Assembly (NCBI GenBank): GCA_017640785.1
Contig: JAEPPZ010000011.1
Span: 62,001-126,000, forward strand
Direction of reading: 5' to 3'
Length of the DNA stretch: 64,000 bases
Source of the DNA: Balneola sp.
Lineage (GTDB): Bacteria > Bacteroidota > Rhodothermia > Balneolales > Balneolaceae
Every line of letters begins with the position of its first letter. Positions within the stretch are counted from its first letter, which is position 1. The translations under genes and the position numbers were made by a program. This document shows positions 17,462-25,950 of the stretch, piece by piece. The notes below the pieces were generated by a model. It searched no databases, had not been told where the DNA came from, and saw only the letters and a list, made by a program, of their open reading frames with translations.

Positions 17462-19369
17462 ATGAAGGGGTATAAGAAGCTACTCGCACTAAGTGTGTTT
17501 ATGGTTATTGCTTTTCCAAGTTTGGGGCAATCGATAGTTAATTATGAATCTTATTTTGATAATTATCTTGTTCGAAATATTGATAGAGAAGATGGTCTTT
17601 ATAGAGATGAAGTATATGATACCTATCAAGATTCTCTGGGTTTTATTTGGATAGCTAACTACGCTTTTCTTTTTAGGTATGATGGTATAACCCTTAAACA
17701 GTATCAATATGATATTGACCGAATGGGAGTATTTACCGAGTTCAAAGAAGACAACTCAGGAAATGTTTGGATTCCAGGAACTGGGCAAGGGTTGAGAAGA
17801 ATAAACTCTGATAAATCGTCAACTACTTACGATGAAAGTAATGGAATAACCGGTACATCACTTAGAAATGTCGCATTTACAAAAGGTGACTCGGTGGTCA
17901 TTGGCGATTTTCTAAACGGTATATTCATTATGCATGAAGATACGGTATTAACAAACCTAAAAGTTGAAAATGGCTTAGCCGGCAATCGTGTTTATAAAAT
18001 TATAAATGACTCAAAAAACAGAATTTGGGTAGGAACCGATAAAGGTCTTTCCATTTTATACAAAAATGAGATTATAAATTTTGATTCAAATAATGGGTTA
18101 GGGGAAAATTCTGTTTTAAGCATTTATGAAATGCAAAACGGGGAAGTTTGGGTAGGAACCGACGGAGGCGGAATTACAATTTTTAGTGATTATAAACCAA
18201 AAGAAAATTTAGACCTGTCTGATGGAATAAATTATATGTCGACCGAATTTATTACTGAAAGAATTAGTGATAAATCGATATGGTTAGGTCATAGTGGAGG
18301 AGGTATTGATAAGATTACTGAAAATAAAGTCGAAAATCTTTCAACAGAGAATGGACTCCTTTCAGATTATGTATCGTCAATTAAGTTTGGTGAAGCAGGC
18401 AATATATATGTAGGCACAGAATTTGGTTTATCTATTCTGATTCCAAAAAAGATGAAATTTAAACCTGTACTAGATGATGACTTCAGTAATGCTGCAATCA
18501 ATGGAGTAGCAGAAGATCTTAATAATAATCTTTGGGTTACTACAGCAGGTGATGGGATATATGTAAATCAAAACAGTAAATGGAAACAACTTCCAAGTAC
18601 CCAAAATCTTGGAGCTTTGACAATTCTCCCAATTACATCTGAAAAAATAATAATAGGGACTGTAGGTGACGGTATCTATTTAATTGAAAATGATGAAGTT
18701 GTTAAGCGAGTAAATTCCGAAAATGGGTTGTTGGGAGATGAAATTACATGTTTGGCTCAAGACCTTTATAACAATGTTTGGGTAGGAACTTTTTACGGTA
18801 TCGCTGTTTTTGATACAAATTTGCAGAAGCTTCAGTCGTTTACAGAAGAAAGTGGACTACCCGGTCAGGAATGCCTTCAAATGATAAGTGACAAAAAAGG
18901 TAACGTATGGGTTGGTACACTTAATGATGGTATTCTAAAGTTTAAAGAGGACAAGCTTGTTTCACAAATTGATACATCGAATGGATTAGTAAATAACAGA
19001 ATATTTGGGCTTTATGAGAATATAAAAGGGGAAATTGTTGCAACAACAATTGATTATGGCTTTCATTTTATTGAAAATGAAAAAGTAACACCTATTCCCG
19101 GAATACCTGATACGTTTGTTGGGATTAATCAAGATAAGTTTGGAGATTATTGGTTTACTTCGAATGGCTTTATAGTAAAATTAGAAGAAAAAGATTTAGA
19201 ACTATACTTTGATGGAGAGATCACACGTCCACTTTATAAAAAATACACTACTGAAGATGGGCTGCCTCAAACCAGATTTGCATATGGGAACAGTTCGGTT
19301 TCGGAGATAAGCTCTACAGGTGAGATACTTTTTGCTGCAAAAAAAGGAATTATAGCAATCGATCCCTAA
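17462..19369 (+). CDS. periplasmic two-component-regulator propeller (N-terminal half of split sensor kinase)
   Basis: 635 residues from the ATG at 17462; a GTG at 17435 is in frame but the ATG gives a clean signal peptide ending at SLGQ. Repeated units such as DSLGFIWIA, NRIWVGTDKGLSIL, GEVWVGTDGGGITIF, NVWVGTFYGIAVFD and NVWVGTLNDGILKF are Reg_prop blades forming two seven-bladed propellers. In intact homologues these sense an extracytoplasmic signal. If translation ends at the TAA, the product is a soluble periplasmic propeller without Y_Y_Y, membrane or kinase parts. Confidence 0.7.
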   Translation: MKGYKKLLALSVFMVIAFPSLGQSIVNYESYFDNYLVRNIDREDGLYRDEVYDTYQDSLGFIWIANYAFLFRYDGITLKQYQYDIDRMGVFTEFKEDNSGNVWIPGTGQGLRRINSDKSSTTYDESNGITGTSLRNVAFTKGDSVVIGDFLNGIFIMHEDTVLTNLKVENGLAGNRVYKIINDSKNRIWVGTDKGLSILYKNEIINFDSNNGLGENSVLSIYEMQNGEVWVGTDGGGITIFSDYKPKENLDLSDGINYMSTEFITERISDKSIWLGHSGGGIDKITENKVENLSTENGLLSDYVSSIKFGEAGNIYVGTEFGLSILIPKKMKFKPVLDDDFSNAAINGVAEDLNNNLWVTTAGDGIYVNQNSKWKQLPSTQNLGALTILPITSEKIIIGTVGDGIYLIENDEVVKRVNSENGLLGDEITCLAQDLYNNVWVGTFYGIAVFDTNLQKLQSFTEESGLPGQECLQMISDKKGNVWVGTLNDGILKFKEDKLVSQIDTSNGLVNNRIFGLYENIKGEIVATTIDYGFHFIENEKVTPIPGIPDTFVGINQDKFGDYWFTSNGFIVKLEEKDLELYFDGEITRPLYKKYTTEDGLPQTRFAYGNSSVSEISSTGEILFAAKKGIIAIDP

Positions 19370-19579
19370 GAAGCTTTATTAAATACAGAATATTTTTTTC
19401 CATATATAGACTATTTAAAAATAAATGGAGAATCGGTACCTATTGATAAAACTTCGGATCTAAGATTCGATCCATCGGCTACTAAGTTTGAAATTTCATA
19501 TTCAGCACTAAATCTTAATGCTCCTGAAAAAACTGAGTTTTTTATTCAACTGGAGGGGGTTGATCAAGATTGGGTTTCC

Positions 19580-20461
19580 ATGGAGGATAGAAAGACCGTC
19601 TATTATGACTTTCTGCCCGATGGTGATTATACATTTATAGTTTCGGCTATTGGTCCCGACGGACAATGGAGTGATAAAACAGCGAGTATCAGTTTTACAG
19701 TTCTTCCTCCTTTTTACAAAACCTGGTGGTTTATGTCGCTAGGCTTGCTGGGCTTTATAGCTATTGGCGCAGGCGGTGTTCAAATTCGTTCAAATATGAA
19801 GCTTCAAAAGCTAAACAGGGAGTTGGAAACACAACAAAAAATACAGAAAGAAAGAGAAAGAATATCCAGAGAGCTACACGATAATGTGGGCTCACAGATC
19901 ACTAATTTGATAACCGGAATTGAAGTAAGTAATCTTCATGTAAAAAAGAATCAACAAGACGAAGCTCTTTCATTATTAGAAAATCTGGATAGTGACGCGA
20001 GAGGTGCGATGACTGATTTGCGAGAAACCATCTGGCTGCTTGATAAGGAGATGGTTGAGTTTGGAGCCTTTGTTGAACATCTGAATGGTTATTTAAATCG
20101 CCAAAAACGTTATTTAAAGGGCTTAGAAATAAAGCTAAACTCCTCAATTGATAATGGGTGTGTGCTAGAACCCGGACAATCGATGAATCTTACCCGCATA
20201 ATTCAGGAAGCTTTAAATAATTCCAGAAAGTATGCAAAGGCTAGCGAGTTTATCATTTCTTTTAGATTAGAAAACCAAAAACTCTATGTTAGTTTAGTTG
20301 ATGATGGTAAGGGAATGGATCTTGATGAAGAGATCAATAAAGGGAATGGAATAAAAAACATGTCCCACCGAGCAGAAGAAATGGATGCCAAATTTCAAAT
20401 AAAATCTGATGGAGCTTCGGGAGTTGAAATTGAAATGTCTTTCGAGGTAAAAATACCCTGA
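19580..20461 (+). CDS. Y_Y_Y C-terminus plus HisKA_3 histidine kinase (C-terminal half of split sensor kinase)
   Basis: Up to 293 residues from the first ATG after the stop, which lies inside the Y_Y_Y domain, so this is not a natural gene start. It contains the end of Y_Y_Y (DGDYTFIVSAIGPDGQW), a membrane helix (WWFMSLGLLGFIAIGAGG), HisKA_3 with phospho-acceptor His in ISRELHDNVGSQ, and HATPase boxes NNSRKYAKA (N box) and DDGKGMD with GNGIKNMSHRA. The kinase core is very close to that of the TPR kinase at 21245-23053. If expressed by re-initiation, it would be an unregulated kinase fragment. Confidence 0.6.
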   Translation: MEDRKTVYYDFLPDGDYTFIVSAIGPDGQWSDKTASISFTVLPPFYKTWWFMSLGLLGFIAIGAGGVQIRSNMKLQKLNRELETQQKIQKERERISRELHDNVGSQITNLITGIEVSNLHVKKNQQDEALSLLENLDSDARGAMTDLRETIWLLDKEMVEFGAFVEHLNGYLNRQKRYLKGLEIKLNSSIDNGCVLEPGQSMNLTRIIQEALNNSRKYAKASEFIISFRLENQKLYVSLVDDGKGMDLDEEINKGNGIKNMSHRAEEMDAKFQIKSDGASGVEIEMSFEVKIP

Positions 20462-20470
20462 TAAGGGTAT
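20453..20470. promoter_or_regulatory. ATACCC-N6-GGGTAT inverted repeat (NarL-like 7-2-7 site)
   Basis: A perfect inverted repeat with spacer TGATAA spans the end of the kinase gene and lies 34 bp before the response-regulator ATG. Written as heptamers it is TACCCTG-AT-AAGGGTA, the 7-2-7 spacing of NarL-family boxes. The same hexamer pair occurs twice more, at 25817 and 25856. Autoregulation is inferred. Confidence 0.6.
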
Positions 20471-20503
20471 TCTGTTTTCTGTTGGTTTTTAGTTTCTTAA
20501 AAT

Positions 20504-21172
20504 ATGAGTATAAAAATAGCCATAGTTGAAGACCAGCAGAAGATCATCGATCGTCTTATACAAAGACTTTCTTTTTTTGATGATATTGAAATCCTTTTCA
20601 CAGCCTCAGGAGGTAAACAGGCAATGGAATATCTGGAGAAACTTTCTCCTGCTGATTTGCCTAAAGTGATTTTAATGGATATCGAAATGCCCGGAAAATC
20701 GGGAATAGAGTTAACCGCTATAATCAAACAGCACTATCCGGAGATCGATATTTTGATTCAGACAGTGTTTGAGAATGACGAAAAAATATTCAAATCTATT
20801 CAGGTTGGTGCTTCCGGTTATTTATTAAAAGACGACCCTATTCAGAAGTATGTAAATGCTATTCATGAGCTGGCGGACGGAAAGGCAGCATTATCTCCAC
20901 TAATAGCTTCAAAGGTGATGAATTTTGTAAAAAAGTCTACTCAATCTAAAGAAGAACAGGCAAAGGAAACACAACAAGAATTCTCATTAACAGATAGAGA
21001 AATAGATATTCTGAAAGGCATTGTTGAAGATTTAACTGAACATCAAATTGGTGAAAAACTTTTTATCAGTCATCATACGGTTAGAACTCATATCAAGAAT
21101 ATCTACAAAAAATTGCACGTCCACTCAAGAGCATCCGCTGTAAGATTTGCCATTTCTAAAGGACTGGTTTAA
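20504..21172 (+). CDS. NarL/FixJ-family response regulator
   Basis: 222 residues. The receiver domain (1-120) has IVEDQQK, the phospho-acceptor Asp59 in ILMDIEMPGKSG, and YLLKDDP. The LuxR-type helix-turn-helix (about 155-220) has LTDREIDILKGI, HQIGEKLFISHHTVRTHIKNIYKKL and a typical tail. It sits between two histidine kinases of the matching HisKA_3 class, which are its likely partners. A 7-2-7 inverted repeat lies in its own promoter region, and two more lie between the divergent OmpA-like and T9SS-cargo genes, which suggests it controls itself and surface proteins. Confidence 0.92.
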   Translation: MSIKIAIVEDQQKIIDRLIQRLSFFDDIEILFTASGGKQAMEYLEKLSPADLPKVILMDIEMPGKSGIELTAIIKQHYPEIDILIQTVFENDEKIFKSIQVGASGYLLKDDPIQKYVNAIHELADGKAALSPLIASKVMNFVKKSTQSKEEQAKETQQEFSLTDREIDILKGIVEDLTEHQIGEKLFISHHTVRTHIKNIYKKLHVHSRASAVRFAISKGLV

Positions 21173-21244
21173 AACTGATTTTCAATTTGAAAATGTAGAC
21201 TCTTTTTTTATTTTTTTTCCAAAATTAAAGGGGTTTACAGGAAA

Positions 21245-23053
21245 ATGAGGAAAAAAGTACTATTGGGATGGTTGATTCTGTTTGTTTCAACATCCTTTTG
21301 TAAAACAGTATTGGGGCAAAGCCGATCTGATATCGAATCTAAAATTGACTCAATTGCAAACATAGGCTTTGTTGAATTGACCTCCTCTCCACAGAAATAT
21401 GAAGCACTATTTTTAAAAGCATTAAGCGACGCAGATTCCCTTAATTTAACTCATCACTCTGCTGTATTGAATTCTCAACTTTCTACAATTTATTCTTATT
21501 TAGGAAAGGCAGGTTTAAAAATCGAGTATAAATTAAATTCAATCCGTTTATATGAAGAACTTGACTCGTTGAAAAAAGCCGGATATGAATATGCGGAATT
21601 AGCATGGATGTTGAGAAAATCTGATTTAGATAAATCGGTTCAATACATGCGAAAAGGGTTAGCCATATTATCAGGATACGCGGGGTCTATTGAACAAGCT
21701 AATGCATTTAATAATTACGGGTTAATAAAACTGTCAAAGAAAGAGCCGGACAGTGCATTATATTTTATAAATAGGTCATTAAACATAAAGGAGAGCTTGA
21801 ATGACACCCTGGGAATAGCCTATTCACATAGCTATATAGCTAATGTATATATGGAAACGGGACAGTTTCAAGAAGCAATAAATAAGCTTGATCAAGCAAT
21901 TGAAATAAGGAATACTATCAATGATAAATCAGGAATTAGTATTGATCTGGTAAATGCCGGGATGTCTTATATGACAATTGGGGAGCTTGAAAAAGCACTT
22001 AAATATTTAAAAAGATCATTATTGCTTGCATACGAAACTGAGAATATAGGTTTAGCTTCGTTTGCCTTTAATACCATATCGAATACATTCGAAGAACAAG
22101 GCAGGTATGATTCAGCACTAGTCTATTATAAATCCTTTAACAACTTTAGTGATAGCCTTGATGAAGCTAAGTACAATGAAAGGATCGCTGAATTAGAGGT
22201 GCAGTTCCGCACTGAGGAAAACGAGAAAGAGCTTGCCCAAAAAGAAGCAGAATTAACTCAGGAACAATTAAAGGTTAAAAGAAGAAGTTGGACTACTGGC
22301 ATATTTGGACTTTTATTTTTTTCAATAAGCTTCATTTCAATTCTATTTATCAGGCAACAAAAAATAAAGAGAGAGAACCTGATCAAAGAAAAGGATTTAA
22401 AGTTAAAATTAGCCAGTGCAGAGCTAGAAAATAAAATCCATCAGGAGAAAGAAAGAATATCTCGTGATCTACACGACAATGTGGGCTCTCAGATCACCAA
22501 TTTGATTACTGGAATAGAGATCAGCAATATGCACATAGCAAAGGGGCAACAAGAACAAGCCGGAATGCTGTTAAAAAATTTAGATGAGGATGCTCGAAAC
22601 ACAATGACGGACCTCAGAGAGACGATTTGGTTGTTGGATAAAGAAAAGGTGAGATATCAGGATTTTGAGAAACACTTGAAGGCATATATCCAACGACAGG
22701 AACGCTATTTCCATAATTTGGAAGTAATAATAGAATCAAAAGTACAAGAAGATTTGGTTTTTGACCCTTCCATATCATTAAACCTGATGAGAATTATTCA
22801 GGAAGCTTTAAATAATGCAAGAAAATATTCAGAAGCGAATGAGATCTTGATATCATTAATTTCAATTGAAAACCAGTTTGAAGTTGCAATAAAAGACAAT
22901 GGAAAAGGGATGGAATTAGATAAAGAATTGAATAAGGGTAATGGATTAGAAAATATGTTTTCCAGAGCAAAAGAAATGAAAGCAAAGTTTGATATTATTT
23001 CTTCTCCACAAAAAGGAACGGAAGTAAAGTTATCCTTTGAGTATGAAATCTGA
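21245..23053 (+). CDS. tetratricopeptide-repeat sensor histidine kinase (HisKA_3)
   Basis: 602 residues. Signal peptide (about 1-25), then TPR repeats across about 60-310 (AFNNYGLIKLSKKEPDSALY, YSHSYIANVYMETGQFQEAI and similar), a coiled coil, one membrane helix (about 353-370, TGIFGLLFFSISFISILF), then HisKA_3 with His in ISRDLHDNVGSQITNLITGI and a HATPase domain (NNARKYSEA, DNGKGMELD, GNGLENMFSRA). The kinase core is closely paralogous to the kinase at 19.9 kb. TPRs in the periplasm suggest sensing of a protein or peptide. It follows the response regulator by 72 bp and may be its only intact kinase. Confidence 0.9.
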   Translation: MRKKVLLGWLILFVSTSFCKTVLGQSRSDIESKIDSIANIGFVELTSSPQKYEALFLKALSDADSLNLTHHSAVLNSQLSTIYSYLGKAGLKIEYKLNSIRLYEELDSLKKAGYEYAELAWMLRKSDLDKSVQYMRKGLAILSGYAGSIEQANAFNNYGLIKLSKKEPDSALYFINRSLNIKESLNDTLGIAYSHSYIANVYMETGQFQEAINKLDQAIEIRNTINDKSGISIDLVNAGMSYMTIGELEKALKYLKRSLLLAYETENIGLASFAFNTISNTFEEQGRYDSALVYYKSFNNFSDSLDEAKYNERIAELEVQFRTEENEKELAQKEAELTQEQLKVKRRSWTTGIFGLLFFSISFISILFIRQQKIKRENLIKEKDLKLKLASAELENKIHQEKERISRDLHDNVGSQITNLITGIEISNMHIAKGQQEQAGMLLKNLDEDARNTMTDLRETIWLLDKEKVRYQDFEKHLKAYIQRQERYFHNLEVIIESKVQEDLVFDPSISLNLMRIIQEALNNARKYSEANEILISLISIENQFEVAIKDNGKGMELDKELNKGNGLENMFSRAKEMKAKFDIISSPQKGTEVKLSFEYEI

Positions 23054-23063
23054 ATTCCAGAAA

Positions 23064-23095
23064 TAAAAAAGGCCACAGACTACTAATCTGTGACC
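23064..23095 (-). terminator. terminator of the OmpA-propeller gene
   Basis: On the minus strand GGTCACAGA pairs with TCTGTGGCC (one mismatch) and is followed by TTTTTT. A second perfect hairpin, AGTGACC-AAAA-GGTCACT (23104-23121), lies between it and the stop codon. The pair also insulates the convergent TPR kinase gene. Confidence 0.8.
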
Positions 23096-23137
23096 TATTC
23101 AGGAGTGACCAAAAGGTCACTTTACTATGTTTAGTAT

Positions 23138-25726
23138 TTAGAATGCCAAACCTGCTCTCAGCATGACGCCGGTTCCTGCATCACTGTTTTGTAAAGAAAG
23201 ACCACCCGTTATAAACTTGAAACGAGCACGGGCTCCTAGTTCCAGCCAATTTTGCGCTTCAGCCATACCAGTTGTAATGTTTCCGTTACCATCCGTTTCA
23301 GTATTAGGTTCAATGTCCAATAGACTAAAAAGGTTATAGTTGTAAGAAGCATAAGGGGAAATTTTGATATCAGAAACTACAAGGTTGTATCTGACTCTGG
23401 CCATCAAAGGAACGCCAATGCCCGATCTGTAAATGGTTTGAGTAGCTGTATTACCGCCTCCGGTGTCAATGGTGTTTTCTTCCTTGTTAAAAACAAGATA
23501 TGCACTTAATCCATAATCAAAAGAAAGAGGCAGGCTGGTTAATTCACTCAAATCTGAATATTTGTTCCACTCTATTCCACCACCTACAGCATCACCCAGA
23601 AAGTAAGCCCAAATGTTTCTTTCGCCGTTTACATCTCCACTGTAAAAAGCTACACCGGCTCCGCTTACATTGGGATAACCATGTGCACCTTTACCGGAAT
23701 GGGTAATAAAACCAATGCTACTACCGGTAAAAGCGTTGTCAGCAACTTCAATAGAAGAATTGCCGCCGGTAGTTACTCTTACATTTCCCGGAATGTCACC
23801 ATAGCACGCTGATCTGGCTGGTATTCCTCCACGGAATGCAGCATTTCTATATAATTGATACAGATTTTCTTGGATCACTTCCTCCTCTTCGGATTGGCTA
23901 AGGTCGATATTTCCATCATCCAAGACGTCGCCTGTTCCTTCACGTTGGTAATTATTACTAAGCACTTTTATTTCTACACGACGGTTTTCTTGTCGTCCTT
24001 CTTCTGTTTCGTTATCGGCAATTGGTTCTGATTCTCCATATCCTTTCGCCTGAATACGTTCTTCAGCGATTCCACGATCAATTACATAGGTGCGAACTGC
24101 TTCAGCGCGAGATTGGCTCAGACGTTCGTTGGAGTCTTCTCTTCCTACATTATCGGTATGCCCACCAATTTCGATTACTAAACCGGATTTCTCCATAATA
24201 TCGAACAATCGATTCAATTCTTCTTGGCTTTCATCTCGGAGGTTTGCACTACCGGTATCAAAGTAAATATTGCGTAGTACGATGCGGGCACCTTCTGTAG
24301 CTTCATTTAGCTGGAGGTCTTTTTTAACTTCCGAAGATCCGTCTTCAGAATCTGCACCTTCTCTCAAATCAAGTACTTGGGTTTGGAAGAGATAGCCTTT
24401 TTGATTTGCAGTAATCAAGTATCTTTTTCCATACGGTAGAGTAACCAAATATTCCCCGTTTACAGCGTCGCTAGTGATGTAGCCTAGCTGTTCGTTAGTG
24501 TCAAGGTCGCTCCAGAAAAGTGTAGCTTTAATGGGTTCATTATCTTGATTTGTAATAACACCTGAAATATTAACTACAGGTTCAGGACGGAATTCCTGAG
24601 GGATTGGCATTCTGAACAAATCACTTTCTCCATAGCCGTCGTTGTTGTTTCCAGTCGTATTTCGGTTAAAATAAAGATAAGAGCCAGATGACGGCACAGA
24701 AATGTATAGGTCATTTAGTACAGTGTTAACTTCTTTACCCATGTTTTCGGGTGTGGTCCAATTATCCCAACCATCACCAATTCTACGGGTTATAAATAAA
24801 TCATACCCTCCAAAGCTCGCATGACCTGTAGAAGAAAAATATAATGTCCGTCCGTCAGAGCTCAAATATGCTCCACGTTGATTACTTTTTTGCAGGTTAA
24901 TACTCGAAGGAAGTTTCTTTGGGGTTGTCCATGCACCATTTATAAGTTGGCTAATATAGATGTCGTAGTGATCGCCACTTCCGCGGCCAACTCGATTTTC
25001 TTCTGAAGTAAATAAAAGAGTTTTTCCATCTGGCGAGATAGTTACATCGGCTTCAAAGTATTTGGAATTAATTCCGCCGCCCATATTACAAGGTGTTGTC
25101 CAGCGGTTACCTTGATTGTAGCTGTAAAATAAATCGCCACCACCGAAATAGCCGTCGTAGTTTCCAAAAAGGATCATCATATTTCCATCATTGCTGATAA
25201 TCTCCGGAGCTTCATTTCCGGTTGTAGTTATTGGGGAAGGCATCAAAGAAGGTCGTTGCCATTCTCCATTTGCTCCACGATTAGAAACCCAAACGTCTTC
25301 TCCACCTCGTCCTCCGGGTCGGTCGCTTGAGAAAAAATAGAGCCTGTTGCCGTCAGCACTGATTCGCGGACTGCTTTCTCCGTATTGAGAATTTATCCCA
25401 TCACCAAGGTTTTCTACTTTAATATCTTCTATTGGTTTGCGAAGAATAGAAATGAGTTCATTTACCTGGGCTTTATTTGCTGATTTAAAACCATCACGAT
25501 AAGCTTCATACATTTCAATTGCTTTATCCCAATTTTTTAGAGCAACATAACTTTTTGCAGCCCATAGGTAGTATTCGGGATCGTCTGCCGCTGCTCGTTC
25601 ATATCTGACAGCTGCCTGGTCATATTTTCCGTCATTGTAAAGATCTGCTGTTGATTGGGCACTTACTTCAATTGTAAGATATCCGGTAAACAGTATCAGA
25701 ACTGATAGGTATTTTAAGATTTTCAT
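23138..25726 (-). CDS. TPR-PD40 propeller-OmpA outer-membrane protein with C-terminal barrel-like extension
   Basis: 862 residues. Signal peptide ending near VSAQ; TPR-like N-terminus (about 25-110, YDQAAVRYERAAADDPEYYLW); PD40 WD40-like propeller (about 120-390, ISADGNRLYFFSSDRPGGRG, ISPDGKTLLFTSEENRVGRG); a carboxypeptidase-regulatory-like domain (about 400-460); OmpA peptidoglycan-binding domain (about 480-590) with GGHTDNVGRED, LSQSRAEAVRTYVIDRGI and RRVEIKVL. This is the order of the T9SS component PorE. The last 260 residues are extra: Gly-rich alternating strands ending in Phe (MLRAGLAF), like an outer-membrane barrel. There is no lipoprotein Cys. It is divergent from the T9SS cargo gene and shares its promoter region. 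Confidence 0.85.
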   Translation of the reverse strand: MKILKYLSVLILFTGYLTIEVSAQSTADLYNDGKYDQAAVRYERAAADDPEYYLWAAKSYVALKNWDKAIEMYEAYRDGFKSANKAQVNELISILRKPIEDIKVENLGDGINSQYGESSPRISADGNRLYFFSSDRPGGRGGEDVWVSNRGANGEWQRPSLMPSPITTTGNEAPEIISNDGNMMILFGNYDGYFGGGDLFYSYNQGNRWTTPCNMGGGINSKYFEADVTISPDGKTLLFTSEENRVGRGSGDHYDIYISQLINGAWTTPKKLPSSINLQKSNQRGAYLSSDGRTLYFSSTGHASFGGYDLFITRRIGDGWDNWTTPENMGKEVNTVLNDLYISVPSSGSYLYFNRNTTGNNNDGYGESDLFRMPIPQEFRPEPVVNISGVITNQDNEPIKATLFWSDLDTNEQLGYITSDAVNGEYLVTLPYGKRYLITANQKGYLFQTQVLDLREGADSEDGSSEVKKDLQLNEATEGARIVLRNIYFDTGSANLRDESQEELNRLFDIMEKSGLVIEIGGHTDNVGREDSNERLSQSRAEAVRTYVIDRGIAEERIQAKGYGESEPIADNETEEGRQENRRVEIKVLSNNYQREGTGDVLDDGNIDLSQSEEEEVIQENLYQLYRNAAFRGGIPARSACYGDIPGNVRVTTGGNSSIEVADNAFTGSSIGFITHSGKGAHGYPNVSGAGVAFYSGDVNGERNIWAYFLGDAVGGGIEWNKYSDLSELTSLPLSFDYGLSAYLVFNKEENTIDTGGGNTATQTIYRSGIGVPLMARVRYNLVVSDIKISPYASYNYNLFSLLDIEPNTETDGNGNITTGMAEAQNWLELGARARFKFITGGLSLQNSDAGTGVMLRAGLAF

Positions 25727-25816
25727 ATTGTACTCCTGAAAGTATACCTCGCAGTAAATTTTTGCGAAGTGGTTAAAATTGATATAGAAATATGCCTGTA
25801 AATCAGAAGTGTAGAA

Positions 25817-25834
25817 ATACCCGACTCAGGGTAT
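25817..25834. promoter_or_regulatory. ATACCC-N6-GGGTAT inverted repeat, site 2
   Basis: Spacer GACTCA. It lies 91 bp before the OmpA-like start (minus) and 117 bp before the T9SS-cargo start (plus), with its centre 39 bp from site 3. As heptamers: TACCCGA-CT-CAGGGTA. Confidence 0.6.
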
Positions 25835-25855
25835 AATCGATTGAAAATCAGAAAA

Positions 25856-25873
25856 ATACCCCGAACAGGGTAT
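25856..25873. promoter_or_regulatory. ATACCC-N6-GGGTAT inverted repeat, site 3
   Basis: Spacer CGAACA. It lies 78 bp before the T9SS-cargo ATG and 130 bp before the OmpA-like ATG. As heptamers: TACCCCG-AA-CAGGGTA. With site 2 it forms a tandem pair in the divergent promoter, a common layout for NarL-family control. Confidence 0.6.
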
Positions 25874-25950
25874 GTATTGTAAATGACATGTACGGTTAAT
25901 TGTGGCACCCTAAATAGGGAGGAGTGACTATTAAATTAAAACAAACTGTT

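Larger units (their letters stand above)
17462..20461 (+). pseudogene. propeller-type sensor histidine kinase interrupted by one in-frame TAA
   Basis: Read as a single frame from the ATG at 17462 to the TGA at 20459-20461, this is a 999-codon gene with one internal stop, TAA at 19367-19369. The frame does not shift: the 70 codons after the TAA (to 19579) encode the missing start of the Y_Y_Y domain (FFPYIDYLKING, then KFEISYSALNLN). The full order is signal peptide, two-component-regulator propeller, Y_Y_Y domain, one membrane helix, HisKA_3, HATPase, which is the complete family architecture. One base change (an AAA Lys codon to TAA) would explain it. It may be a real recent nonsense mutation, a sequencing error, or rarely read through; the two halves are also listed separately. 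Confidence 0.75.

Noticed and set aside
25924-25950. GTG start of the T9SS-cargo gene right after GGAGG
   Set aside because: No spacing between GGAGG and GTG, and the ATG at 25951 gives a proper signal peptide.
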